This document shows positions 17,351-25,011 of a DNA stretch of 64,000 nucleotides, piece after piece; position 1 is the stretch's first letter, and each line of letters opens with the position of its first letter. The position numbers were made by a program, and so were the translations under genes. The notes beneath the pieces are model-generated. The model was not told the origin of the DNA and made no database searches. It saw nothing but the letters and a program-made list of their open reading frames with translations. Source of the stretch: Phycisphaeraceae bacterium (GTDB taxonomy: Bacteria; Planctomycetota; Phycisphaerae; Phycisphaerales; UBA1924); the NCBI GenBank assembly GCA_019636565.1, contig JAHBXG010000009.1:1-64000 (forward strand). The letters are read 5' to 3'.

Positions 17351-17487
17351 CGAATATTCTATGTCCACGGGGCCGCGCGTTCGACCGAGGCCCGATTCAT
17401 GTACATTCGAGGCTGACCGGAGGCCGAGTTCGATCGGAGGAACGGATCATCGATGGCGTCGCCGGTCTGATAAGGAATTCCGGTCGT

Positions 17488-18939
17488 ATGCGGCGCAAGA
17501 ATGCTGAAACGTTCTTGAAAAGCACCCCACGATTCATCCTCGTCGATCAGTCGCTCCGCAGTTTTGGTGGACACTACTTCAATTATGCGACCCGCGTGCT
17601 CGAGGCCGCGGCCCGGGCGGGCTTTGAAGCGCGGCTGATTTGCAATCGAGCCTTCAAGGGCGGGCTGGGTGAAGGCATCGACGTGTCTCCGGCGTTTCGA
17701 TACTCGACATTCGAGACGGCGATCGCGACACCCCGGAGCATCCGCGAGTTTGCGCTGCGAACGAGACGCGTATTCGCATCGGTGCGGGCGAATGCGGTTG
17801 ACTGGTGGCGCGATTCTCGATTTGCTTTCAAAGCGGTGATAGCGATGCTTGCTCTTTTGTGCATTCCGCTTGTAGCGGCAGGGGCGCTGGTCGCGGTCGT
17901 GGCGTATGCGTTGCTGACGATTCTCAATCGGCTCCGGCATGAGCCCAAAGTGCGGGCGTTTGAACGGGATTTGTCGCGGGCCATGCCGCCGTTGGCGCCG
18001 GGCGACGTGGGCTTTCTTCCGACGATCTCGGCTCCGGAACTGCTGGGATTCGCCCGGTTCCTGACTCGTTTTCCGACGGCCCGGCTTGCGAATTGGCACG
18101 TTGTGTTGCGGCAAGACACGCCCGAGTCGTCGCCTCGCAAGCGGCGAGAGTTTTTGCGGGGCGTGCGAGCGGTTGCCGTCTCGATTGATCCGGCCCGGCT
18201 GCGCTGGTGGTCTGACACCGAAGCGCTCCGGGATGCCTGGGAAGCCGCGACGGGGCTTGGCTTCGAAACTCTTCCGATTCCGGTTGGAGATTCGTTCCGG
18301 CCTGAGGCAGCGGCGTTTGGCGCGGGGCAGGTGGAAGGCGGGCCGCTAAGGCCGCTGCGGATTGTGTACGTCGGGGATGCTCGGAAGGAAAAGGGATTTC
18401 ATGTACTTCCGTCGGTGGCGCGTTCGCTGCGCGAGAGCGGGCACTTGGAGGGCGAGACGGTACTGGTTGTTCAGTCTTCCGTGCGGGTCATCGATCCCGA
18501 GCCGGAGTGCCTCAGAGCGCTGCAGGACCTGAAGTCATTCGGGAAAGGCGTGCGGTTCGTCACCAATGAACTGAATGACGAGGAGTACGCATCGCTCGTT
18601 CGCGGCGCCCATGTGATGTTGTTGCTGTACGAGGCCGCGGCGTACCGGCGGCGGAGTTCGGGGATACTTGCGGAAGCGATGGCCAGCGGGGTTCCGGTGC
18701 TGGTACCGGAAGGGACCTGGCTGGCCAGCAGCGTGCGCGAGATGGTGTCCATCGGGGCGAGACCACACCCGTTTGTGATTGATGCGGATGAAGATGCGGG
18801 CGCGCGGCTTGTCGAACTTCTGAAGGACTGGCCGCGGCTGCGTCTGCTGGCGCTCGGGGCGTCCGAGCCGTGGCGAGCGCGACACAATCCGGACGCGCTT
18901 GTTCGGCGGCTTCTCGAATCATGCGGCCGAAATGGATGA
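17488..18939 (+). CDS. Glycosyltransferase with an internal membrane hairpin, 483 aa
   Basis: GT-B fold, probably GT4-like. The N-terminal half begins RFILVDQSLRSFGGHYFNYA; the C-terminal half has the donor-binding features RIVYVGDARKEKGFHVLP, VMLLLYEAAAYRRRSSGILA and EAMASGVPVLVPEGTW. A hydrophobic stretch at about residues 115-147 is long enough for one or two membrane passes and sits within the N-terminal half, which is unusual. Start ATG 17488 has AAGGA at a long distance; the upstream frame overlaps gmhA. Likely adds a sugar to a surface glycan at the cytoplasmic membrane; donor and acceptor unknown. Confidence 0.82.
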   Translation: MRRKNAETFLKSTPRFILVDQSLRSFGGHYFNYATRVLEAAARAGFEARLICNRAFKGGLGEGIDVSPAFRYSTFETAIATPRSIREFALRTRRVFASVRANAVDWWRDSRFAFKAVIAMLALLCIPLVAAGALVAVVAYALLTILNRLRHEPKVRAFERDLSRAMPPLAPGDVGFLPTISAPELLGFARFLTRFPTARLANWHVVLRQDTPESSPRKRREFLRGVRAVAVSIDPARLRWWSDTEALRDAWEAATGLGFETLPIPVGDSFRPEAAAFGAGQVEGGPLRPLRIVYVGDARKEKGFHVLPSVARSLRESGHLEGETVLVVQSSVRVIDPEPECLRALQDLKSFGKGVRFVTNELNDEEYASLVRGAHVMLLLYEAAAYRRRSSGILAEAMASGVPVLVPEGTWLASSVREMVSIGARPHPFVIDADEDAGARLVELLKDWPRLRLLALGASEPWRARHNPDALVRRLLESCGRNG

Positions 18940-19056
18940 ACGCTCGGGCGGAGTTGAGGCGTTTTGCCGCCTCTTGCACGGAGACGCCCCGATCGCGCCG
19001 AACGCGTTGGCGGTGTTCGGAAAGTTTAATGGAGGCGGGGAGGAAGGAGCCGGGGG

Positions 19057-19995
19057 TTACACGTTGCCGTACGTGTTGTTCCTGATGATCGTGTAGCCCT
19101 TCAGCAGTTCCTGGATGCCCATGGCGAGGGAGTGCTGGGGCTTGAAGCCGGTCCTCTCGATTTTGTCGTTGCTGACGATGTAGTCGCGCTTGTCGGGGTC
19201 TTCGCCGATGGGGGCTTCGAGGAAGACGAAGCCGGGGACGAACTCGCGGATGGCGGCGCAGAGTTCGAGCTTGGAGAGGTTGGCGTCGGAAAGGCCGACG
19301 TTGTAAGCCTGGCCCTGCATGCGGTCGAAGTTGGCGATGACGTGGAGGAAGGCGCGGGCGACGTCGCGGATGTGGATGTAGTTGCGCTTCATGTGGCCTT
19401 CGAAGATGACCACGGCCTTGTCGTTGAACGCGCGATAGACGAAGTCGTTGACGAGCAGGTCGGTGCGCATGCGGGGGGACATGCCGAAGACGGTGGCGAG
19501 GCGGAAGGTCGCGGCGTTGCCGGAATCGAGCACGGCCTTCTCGGCTTCGGTCTTGGTGGTGCCGTAGAGCGAGATGGGGCGGAGGGGCGACTCTTCGGTG
19601 CAGGGCTTTCCCTTTTCGCCGATGCCGTAGCCGGAGTTGGTGGTGGGGTAGATGATTCGCTGCTGCTTGGATCGCAGGGTGAGGAGCAACTTGATGGCGT
19701 CGAGGTTGGTGGAGGTCGCGGCGATTGCATCGAGTTTGCAGGCGGGCGCGCCCACAATTGCGGCAAGCGGGATGACGATGTCGACGCCGTCCAGCGCCTT
19801 CTTCATCGTTGCCTCATCGCGGCAGTCGCCCCGGGTCACGGAGAACTTCGGATCAGCGCAGCAATCGAGAAGCGAGGACTGCCGGAACAGGAAACTGTCG
19901 AGCACCCGGACCTCGAACCCGTTGGCGAGCAGTGCGGGGGTGAGCACGGAGCCGAGATAGCCGGCGCCGCCGGTGATGAGTACGCGAGTCGCCAT
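19057..19995 (-). CDS. NAD-dependent nucleotide-sugar epimerase/dehydratase (extended SDR)
   Basis: The 312 residues show the extended short-chain dehydrogenase fold: NAD-binding GGAGYLG (9-15), the catalytic YGTTK pair Y144 and K148 with Thr118/Thr119 upstream, and RNYIHIRDVARAF and AYNVGLSDANLSKLEL near the sugar-binding end. ATG 19995 has AAAGGG at 6 bases. Its place among heptose and polysaccharide genes suggests a nucleotide-sugar substrate, perhaps a GDP-heptose or a hexose, but the exact reaction cannot be told from sequence. Confidence 0.88.
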   Translation of the reverse strand: MATRVLITGGAGYLGSVLTPALLANGFEVRVLDSFLFRQSSLLDCCADPKFSVTRGDCRDEATMKKALDGVDIVIPLAAIVGAPACKLDAIAATSTNLDAIKLLLTLRSKQQRIIYPTTNSGYGIGEKGKPCTEESPLRPISLYGTTKTEAEKAVLDSGNAATFRLATVFGMSPRMRTDLLVNDFVYRAFNDKAVVIFEGHMKRNYIHIRDVARAFLHVIANFDRMQGQAYNVGLSDANLSKLELCAAIREFVPGFVFLEAPIGEDPDKRDYIVSNDKIERTGFKPQHSLAMGIQELLKGYTIIRNNTYGNV

Positions 19996-20205
19996 TCAAA
20001 CCCTTTCGAAGATCGATTCTCGGATCGCCGGGGTGGAACGGAAGTGCCGGCCGCATGACGATCATGCGATCACATATCCGAGAAGAACCACCAGCAACAG
20101 CAATTGTACCACTCCGGGCGAAACTGCACGCGAATGAAGGGCTTGTGGCGTGGCGCGGCGACACAAAAAAGAAGCCGACGGTCCTATGATCGCAGCGTGG
20201 AGGCA

Positions 20206-20949
20206 ATGGCGGCTTCAGTCGTGGGTATTGTGCTGGCGGGCGGGCGAGGGACGCGCCTGCGAGGGCTCTATGACGATGTGCCCAAGCCATTGATTCCGTG
20301 CGCGGGCAAGCCGTTCATTGAGTGGGTCATTGCGCACTTGCACCGTCAGGGTGTGAATGATGTGCTGGTTTCTCTGGGCCACTTGGCACCGGTCGCGCGT
20401 GCGCACTTTGACAGCCGCGAGCCTGATGGAGTCGCGATCCGAAGCGTTGTCGAAACGCAGGCCCTGGGAACCGGCGGGGCGATCGCCTTCGCGTGGGACA
20501 CATTGGCGCCTTCGCCCACGATTCTGGCCTGCAACGGCGATTCGCTGGTTTTGACCGATCTGCGCCCTTCGATTGCCGCGGTTGTCGAGGGGAGGGCCGA
20601 TGGTGCGCTTGTTGGCGTGCAATGCGAGGATTGCACGCGGTTTGGCTCGATGGATGTGGGGCCTGATGGAATGCTTCGGGGGTTCCATGAGAAGCGGCCG
20701 GGTCGGGGGCTGATCAACGCCGGGGTGTACGTGTTGTCGGCGCGGTTACGAAGCGACTTTGCCGATGCCCGCCCGCTGAGCATCGAGACCGATGTCTTCC
20801 CGCGCATGCTGGCGAACGGGCGGAGGCTCCTGGTCCATCCGACCGATGCGCCGTTCCTGGACATCGGACTTCCCGAGACGGTCGCGCAGGCCGATGGTTT
20901 TCTTCAGCGGTTCTTCGACCAGCGCGCGTGTGCGGGGTCCGGCTCGTGA
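20206..20949 (+). CDS. hddC: Heptose-1-phosphate nucleotidyltransferase-like protein
   Basis: Nucleotidyltransferase of the HddC/WcbM type, which activates D-glycero-alpha-D-manno-heptose 1-phosphate with GTP; a different sugar phosphate is possible. The N-terminal signature GIVLAGGRGTRLRGLYDDVP, then KPLIPCAGKPFIEWV, the metal-binding ACNGDSLV, the sugar-contact FHEKRPGRGLINAGVYV and the DIGLPET end motif are all present in 247 residues. ATG 20206 is preferred; GTG 20197 is also open. Its stop is overlapped by GTGA with the next gene, whose first domain is GmhB, which supports the heptose assignment. Confidence 0.75.
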   Translation: MAASVVGIVLAGGRGTRLRGLYDDVPKPLIPCAGKPFIEWVIAHLHRQGVNDVLVSLGHLAPVARAHFDSREPDGVAIRSVVETQALGTGGAIAFAWDTLAPSPTILACNGDSLVLTDLRPSIAAVVEGRADGALVGVQCEDCTRFGSMDVGPDGMLRGFHEKRPGRGLINAGVYVLSARLRSDFADARPLSIETDVFPRMLANGRRLLVHPTDAPFLDIGLPETVAQADGFLQRFFDQRACAGSGS

Positions 20950-22742
20950 GCCGAGGCGATGGGCGGATTCGGAGCCTGGGTGCATCCCCCCGCTTTCACA
21001 CGGTGTTTCTGGATCGCGACGGGGTTCTCAATCGCCGACTCCCGGGCGACTATGTGACGAATCCGGAGCAACTCGAGATTCTGCCCGGAGTGGTGGAAGC
21101 GCTCGCGAATCTGAAAGCGGCGGGCAAGAAACTCGTTCTGATCTCGAATCAGCGCGGCGTCGGCCGCGGGCGAATGACCCGCGAAGACGTCGATCGCGTT
21201 CATGCGCACTTGCAGGCCGTGCTTTCGGCTGCCGGGGCTTCGCTGGATGCGATCTATTTCTGCCCGGATCTGGAATCGTTTGATCGCAAGCCGTCGCCGG
21301 GCATGCTGCTGCGTGCCAAGCGGGAGCATCCCGAGATCGATTTTGCTTCGAGCGCCATGGTGGGCGACTCGGCGACCGACATGCAGGCCGCGGCGGCGGT
21401 TGGGGCCGTGCGCATTCTTGTGGGTGTGGATCGTGATGCCGAAACCGCCAAGTGCCGGGCGATCGGGATTGAGGTGCACCATGTCGCGGTCGATCTGCGC
21501 GCGGCTGCCGATTTGCTGCTCGGCAACGCGGGGCGGGCGGGCACGCAACAGAACCAACAGGCAACGCTTGTGTCGTTTGCGGCGGTCACGTGGAACTTCC
21601 CCCTCGTCGGGCGAACGCGCATGCTGAGCGAGGCGTGGTCGCGAGCGGGCATACCCAACTTGTTCGTGCAATACCCGTCGCCGCGGACGGCGATCGAGCG
21701 ATTCACGGCACGCGGTGACGACGCGGCGCACGTATTGCGTCCGTTGCCCGCGATTCCGGATCGGTGCGCCGGTTTGTTTTCGCGGCGAACGCGGGAACGC
21801 TGGGCGCATTTGGCGGCGGGAGAATTGAGACGTCAACTCCGCGACCGATTGGATTGGGACAATTCGGTTGCGATCGCCGTGACGCCCGCGTGGCAGCCGT
21901 GGCTGGAGCGATTGCCGTTTTCACGGGTGATCTATGACTGCATCGATGATCCGCGCGTTCATTCACGGAACGATGCTCATCATCGGTGCATTGTGGAGTG
22001 GGAAAGACGGCTGGTTCACACTTGCAGCGCTGTCTGCGCATCGGCTGAAATTCTGGCGGATCGGGCCGCGGCATTCGGCCGGGGCGCGAGGCCGGATGCG
22101 CCGGTGATCCGCGTGATCCGTAACGGGGTTGACCTGGCCCGGTTCGATGCATCACGCCAATACCCGCGCCCGGGTGATCTACCGGGGGCTGGGCGGCCCC
22201 TGATCGGCTTCGTCGGGGCCTTGTATGAGTGGATCGATTGGGAGTTGATCCGGAGCGTGGCGCGAGCGAATCGAGGATGCGAATTTGTGTTTGTTGGACC
22301 GGCGTCGGCGGATGCTCCGATCGCGGATCTTGCGAAGGAACCGAATGTGCGTTTTCTCGGGGCGCGTGCGTACGACCAGGTCCCGTCGTACGTCGCCCAC
22401 TTTGATGTATGCTGGGTCCCCTTCGACCAGAGCGGCATCTCGAAAGCGGCAAACCCCGTGAAGATCTATGAATACCTCGCCATGGGCAAGCCGGTGATCA
22501 CAACGCGGGTCGCCGATTCCCATTTGCTTCAGGGGGTTTGCGGGGTGGGCTCGACGACTGACGAAATCAGCGATCTGCTGCGTGGGGCGTGCGACGATCC
22601 GGCCGGAAACCGCACCGCCCGAATCGCATTTGCGAGCGCCAATTCATGGGACGTCCGGGCGCAGGAGTTTGCGGCGCTGGCCTGGGAGTTGCCCGCCGGC
22701 GCGGCGCGTCCCGCCGGACTGATGGCGAATGATCCCGGGTGA
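20946..22742 (+). CDS. gmhB: Fusion of heptose bisphosphate phosphatase (GmhB) and a glycosyltransferase, 598 aa
   Basis: Residues about 17-170 are a histidinol-phosphatase-like HAD domain of GmhB type: motif I FLDRDGVLNRR with D23 and D25, ISNQRGVGRG, FDRKPSPGMLLRA, MVGDSATDMQAAAAVGA. This step removes the C7 phosphate in heptose activation. After a linker near 190-205, a TuaH-like GT-B glycosyltransferase follows: VSFAAVTWNFPLVGR, VIYDCIDDPR, IGFVGALYEWIDWELI and the donor-binding NPVKIYEYLAMGKPVITT. No stop or frame break separates the parts. GTG 20946 overlaps the hddC stop as GTGA; the downstream gene overlaps in the same way. The zinc-binding Cys set of E. coli GmhB is not apparent. Confidence 0.87.
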   Translation: MSRGDGRIRSLGASPRFHTVFLDRDGVLNRRLPGDYVTNPEQLEILPGVVEALANLKAAGKKLVLISNQRGVGRGRMTREDVDRVHAHLQAVLSAAGASLDAIYFCPDLESFDRKPSPGMLLRAKREHPEIDFASSAMVGDSATDMQAAAAVGAVRILVGVDRDAETAKCRAIGIEVHHVAVDLRAAADLLLGNAGRAGTQQNQQATLVSFAAVTWNFPLVGRTRMLSEAWSRAGIPNLFVQYPSPRTAIERFTARGDDAAHVLRPLPAIPDRCAGLFSRRTRERWAHLAAGELRRQLRDRLDWDNSVAIAVTPAWQPWLERLPFSRVIYDCIDDPRVHSRNDAHHRCIVEWERRLVHTCSAVCASAEILADRAAAFGRGARPDAPVIRVIRNGVDLARFDASRQYPRPGDLPGAGRPLIGFVGALYEWIDWELIRSVARANRGCEFVFVGPASADAPIADLAKEPNVRFLGARAYDQVPSYVAHFDVCWVPFDQSGISKAANPVKIYEYLAMGKPVITTRVADSHLLQGVCGVGSTTDEISDLLRGACDDPAGNRTARIAFASANSWDVRAQEFAALAWELPAGAARPAGLMANDPG

Positions 22743-23899
22743 AGCATCTTGCGCTCATCCTCGGCACCCGTCCGGAGGCGATCAAACTCGCGCCGCTGAT
22801 TCACCTGCTTCGCTCGGAACGGTGGCGCGGTGGAGCGCGGGTGAGCGTGATCTCAACGGGACAGCACCGAGAATTGCTTCGGGGCGCGCTTGCGTCGTTC
22901 GACCTGGTGCCGGACCTTGATCTTGACCTCATGGAACCCTCGCAACACCCGGGCGAGCTTGCGGGCGTGATGCTTCGCGAACTCTCGCGCGTGTTTCTGG
23001 AAATGAGGCCGGACATCGCGGTCGCTCAGGGCGATACCACGACGGTGTTGTGCTCGTCGCTTGCGGCTTTTCTCGCAAGGGTGCCGTTTGCCCACGTTGA
23101 GGCGGGGCTTCGCTCCGGCTCACTCCGCGAGCCATTTCCCGAGGAACTGCATCGTCGGGTCGCGGCGCAATGCGCATCGTGGCACTTTGCTCCGACCGAG
23201 TCAGCTCGCGAACATCTGCTTTGCGAGCGGTTCGGCGAGGCGAGTATTCACGTTGTGGGAAACACGTCGATTGATGCCCTGAAATGGATCACGCAGCGGG
23301 AACCACGGGGCGAATTGCCATCGTGGGTGCGCGGGCCCGATCGCCTGAAATTGGTGCTGGTGACGCTGCATCGGCGCGAGAGTTTCGGCGAGCCGCTGGA
23401 GCGGGTGTTCCGCGCGATTCGGGAGCTGGTGGCCCGGTTTCCTGACATTCTGGTCGCGTATCCGCTTCATCCGAATCCGAACGTGCGTGATGCCGCGATG
23501 CGAGCGCTGGGCGGCCTTGATCGCGTCCGGCTCGGCGAAGCACTCTCGTACGAACACTTTGTGCGCCTCGAAACCCGGGCCCACCTCATACTGACCGACT
23601 CGGGAGGGGTGCAAGAGGAGGCGCCGTCGCTCGGCATTCCGACGCTCGTTCTTCGCAACACGACGGAACGGCCCGAAGCGGTGGCCTGCGGTGTGGCGCA
23701 GTTGGTCGGGACGGAGACCGATGCAATTCTCGTTGCCGCTTCGCGATTGCTGGGGGATCCGAGCGCGTACGACGCGGCTGCTCGGAAGGTGAACGTGTAT
23801 GGAGACGGGCACGCCTCGGAGCGAATCGCGGAGGTCTTGGTTGATGGCGCGATGAGGAGGCCGGCGTTCGTCGCCGGCCCCGTGGAGCTTTCGGTGTGA
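22739..23899 (+). CDS. wecB: UDP-N-acetylglucosamine 2-epimerase
   Basis: Interconverts UDP-GlcNAc and UDP-ManNAc for surface polysaccharide. The 386 residues carry the family motifs: LGTRPEAIKLAPLIHLL, STGQHRE, QGDTTTVLCSSLAAF, HVEAGLRSG, EELHRRVAA, VTLHRRESFGEPL and LTDSGGVQEEAPSLGIPTLV followed by RNTTERPEA. GTG 22739 overlaps the upstream stop (GTGA), so it is translationally coupled to the GmhB-glycosyltransferase fusion, and its own stop overlaps the next glycosyltransferase in the same way. Confidence 0.94.
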   Translation: MKHLALILGTRPEAIKLAPLIHLLRSERWRGGARVSVISTGQHRELLRGALASFDLVPDLDLDLMEPSQHPGELAGVMLRELSRVFLEMRPDIAVAQGDTTTVLCSSLAAFLARVPFAHVEAGLRSGSLREPFPEELHRRVAAQCASWHFAPTESAREHLLCERFGEASIHVVGNTSIDALKWITQREPRGELPSWVRGPDRLKLVLVTLHRRESFGEPLERVFRAIRELVARFPDILVAYPLHPNPNVRDAAMRALGGLDRVRLGEALSYEHFVRLETRAHLILTDSGGVQEEAPSLGIPTLVLRNTTERPEAVACGVAQLVGTETDAILVAASRLLGDPSAYDAAARKVNVYGDGHASERIAEVLVDGAMRRPAFVAGPVELSV

Positions 23900-25011
23900 C
23901 CAAGCCGCGGGCACTTTGGCTGGTTCGCGAGGACCTCGACGTGCAGCGTGGCGGCGATACGGTGCAGGTGCACCGCACCAAATCGGCGCTTGAGCAGCTC
24001 GGTGTGCGCATCGAGCTTCGCGATATCCGCGAAACCGCTTTGGATGGTTTCGACGTGGTTCATCTGTGGCATCTCGACCGGTTGTGGGAGACGCTTCCGA
24101 TCTGCCGCCGCCTGGAACGGGCGGCGGCCCCTCCGGGGGTGCTCAGCACGATCTATTGGCCGTCGGATGAGTTTGATCGGCGCGGAAGGCATGGATTGCA
24201 AGGGTGGCTGGCGCGACGTGTGGGGACCGAGCGCTATCAATCGCTCCGCAATGTTCAGCACAACGTTCTTGGAGTCATGAGGGGCAGAACTCGGGTTTTC
24301 AATTCAGGATTGCTCCGCTTTCGCGCCGGCGTGCGTTCTGTTCTCGACACGGTCCGCGTGATACTTCCGAACAGCATCGAGGAGAAGCGTGTCATCGAGC
24401 AGCGTTTCGGCGCGACCCCGGCGTGTGTTGTGGTTCCCAATGCCGTTGATTCTGCGGTGTTTCACCCGCTTACCGGCGCACCGGACGATCCGCCTCGCGC
24501 GGGGGTGCTTTGCGTCGGAAGGATCGAGCCGAGAAAGAATCAGTTGGCCCTGGTGCGGGCGTGCCGCGGCCTGGATGAGACGCTCACGATCATCGGTACA
24601 CCGGGCAGGCACAGCGGTTCGTACGCGGAGCGAGTTCGATCTGAGGGGGGACCGAATGTGCGGTTTCTCGATCCGTGCGCTCCCGAACAACTGCTGGCGC
24701 ACTACCGCTCAAATCTGGTTCATGCCTGCGTCAGTTGGTATGAAACGCCGGGCCTGGCGAGCCTTGAGGCCGGCGTTTGCGGCTGCCGCCTTGTGCTGAC
24801 ACCCGGCGGCTGCACGCGAGAGTACTTTGGCGAGCACGCCGTCTATGCCGACCCGGCGTGCGAGAAGTCGATCGGCGAGGCGGTCCGACTGGCTTGTTCG
24901 AGCCGGGCGCCGCGTCCGGAGTCGCGAGCCTGGGCTGCGGCCTATCAGTGGCCGGCGGCGGCGCAGCGCACGCTCGAAGGCTATGAGCTTGCGCTGGCGA
25001 CGGGGCGTTAA
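23896..25011 (+). CDS. GT4-type glycosyltransferase, 371 aa
   Basis: GT-B glycosyltransferase. The N-terminal domain begins ALWLVREDLDVQRGGDTVQV; the C-terminal domain has VIVLPNSIEEKRV-like acceptor-side helix (ILPNSIEEKRVIEQRFG), VPNAVDSAVFHPL, GVLCVGRIEPRKNQLALVRA, VHACVSWYETPGLASLEAGV and LVLTPGGCTREYFGE, the usual E-x7-E region. GTG 23896 overlaps the wecB stop (GTGA), making it the last of a four-gene coupled chain. Its TAA stop overlaps the TAA of the convergent gene through a shared TTAA. Confidence 0.88.
   Translation: MTKPRALWLVREDLDVQRGGDTVQVHRTKSALEQLGVRIELRDIRETALDGFDVVHLWHLDRLWETLPICRRLERAAAPPGVLSTIYWPSDEFDRRGRHGLQGWLARRVGTERYQSLRNVQHNVLGVMRGRTRVFNSGLLRFRAGVRSVLDTVRVILPNSIEEKRVIEQRFGATPACVVVPNAVDSAVFHPLTGAPDDPPRAGVLCVGRIEPRKNQLALVRACRGLDETLTIIGTPGRHSGSYAERVRSEGGPNVRFLDPCAPEQLLAHYRSNLVHACVSWYETPGLASLEAGVCGCRLVLTPGGCTREYFGEHAVYADPACEKSIGEAVRLACSSRAPRPESRAWAAAYQWPAAAQRTLEGYELALATGR

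Noticed and set aside
17311..17487. Upstream extension of the glycosyltransferase frame
   Set aside because: Lies over the start of gmhA on the opposite strand and is rich in Arg; ATG 17488 begins the recognisable domain.
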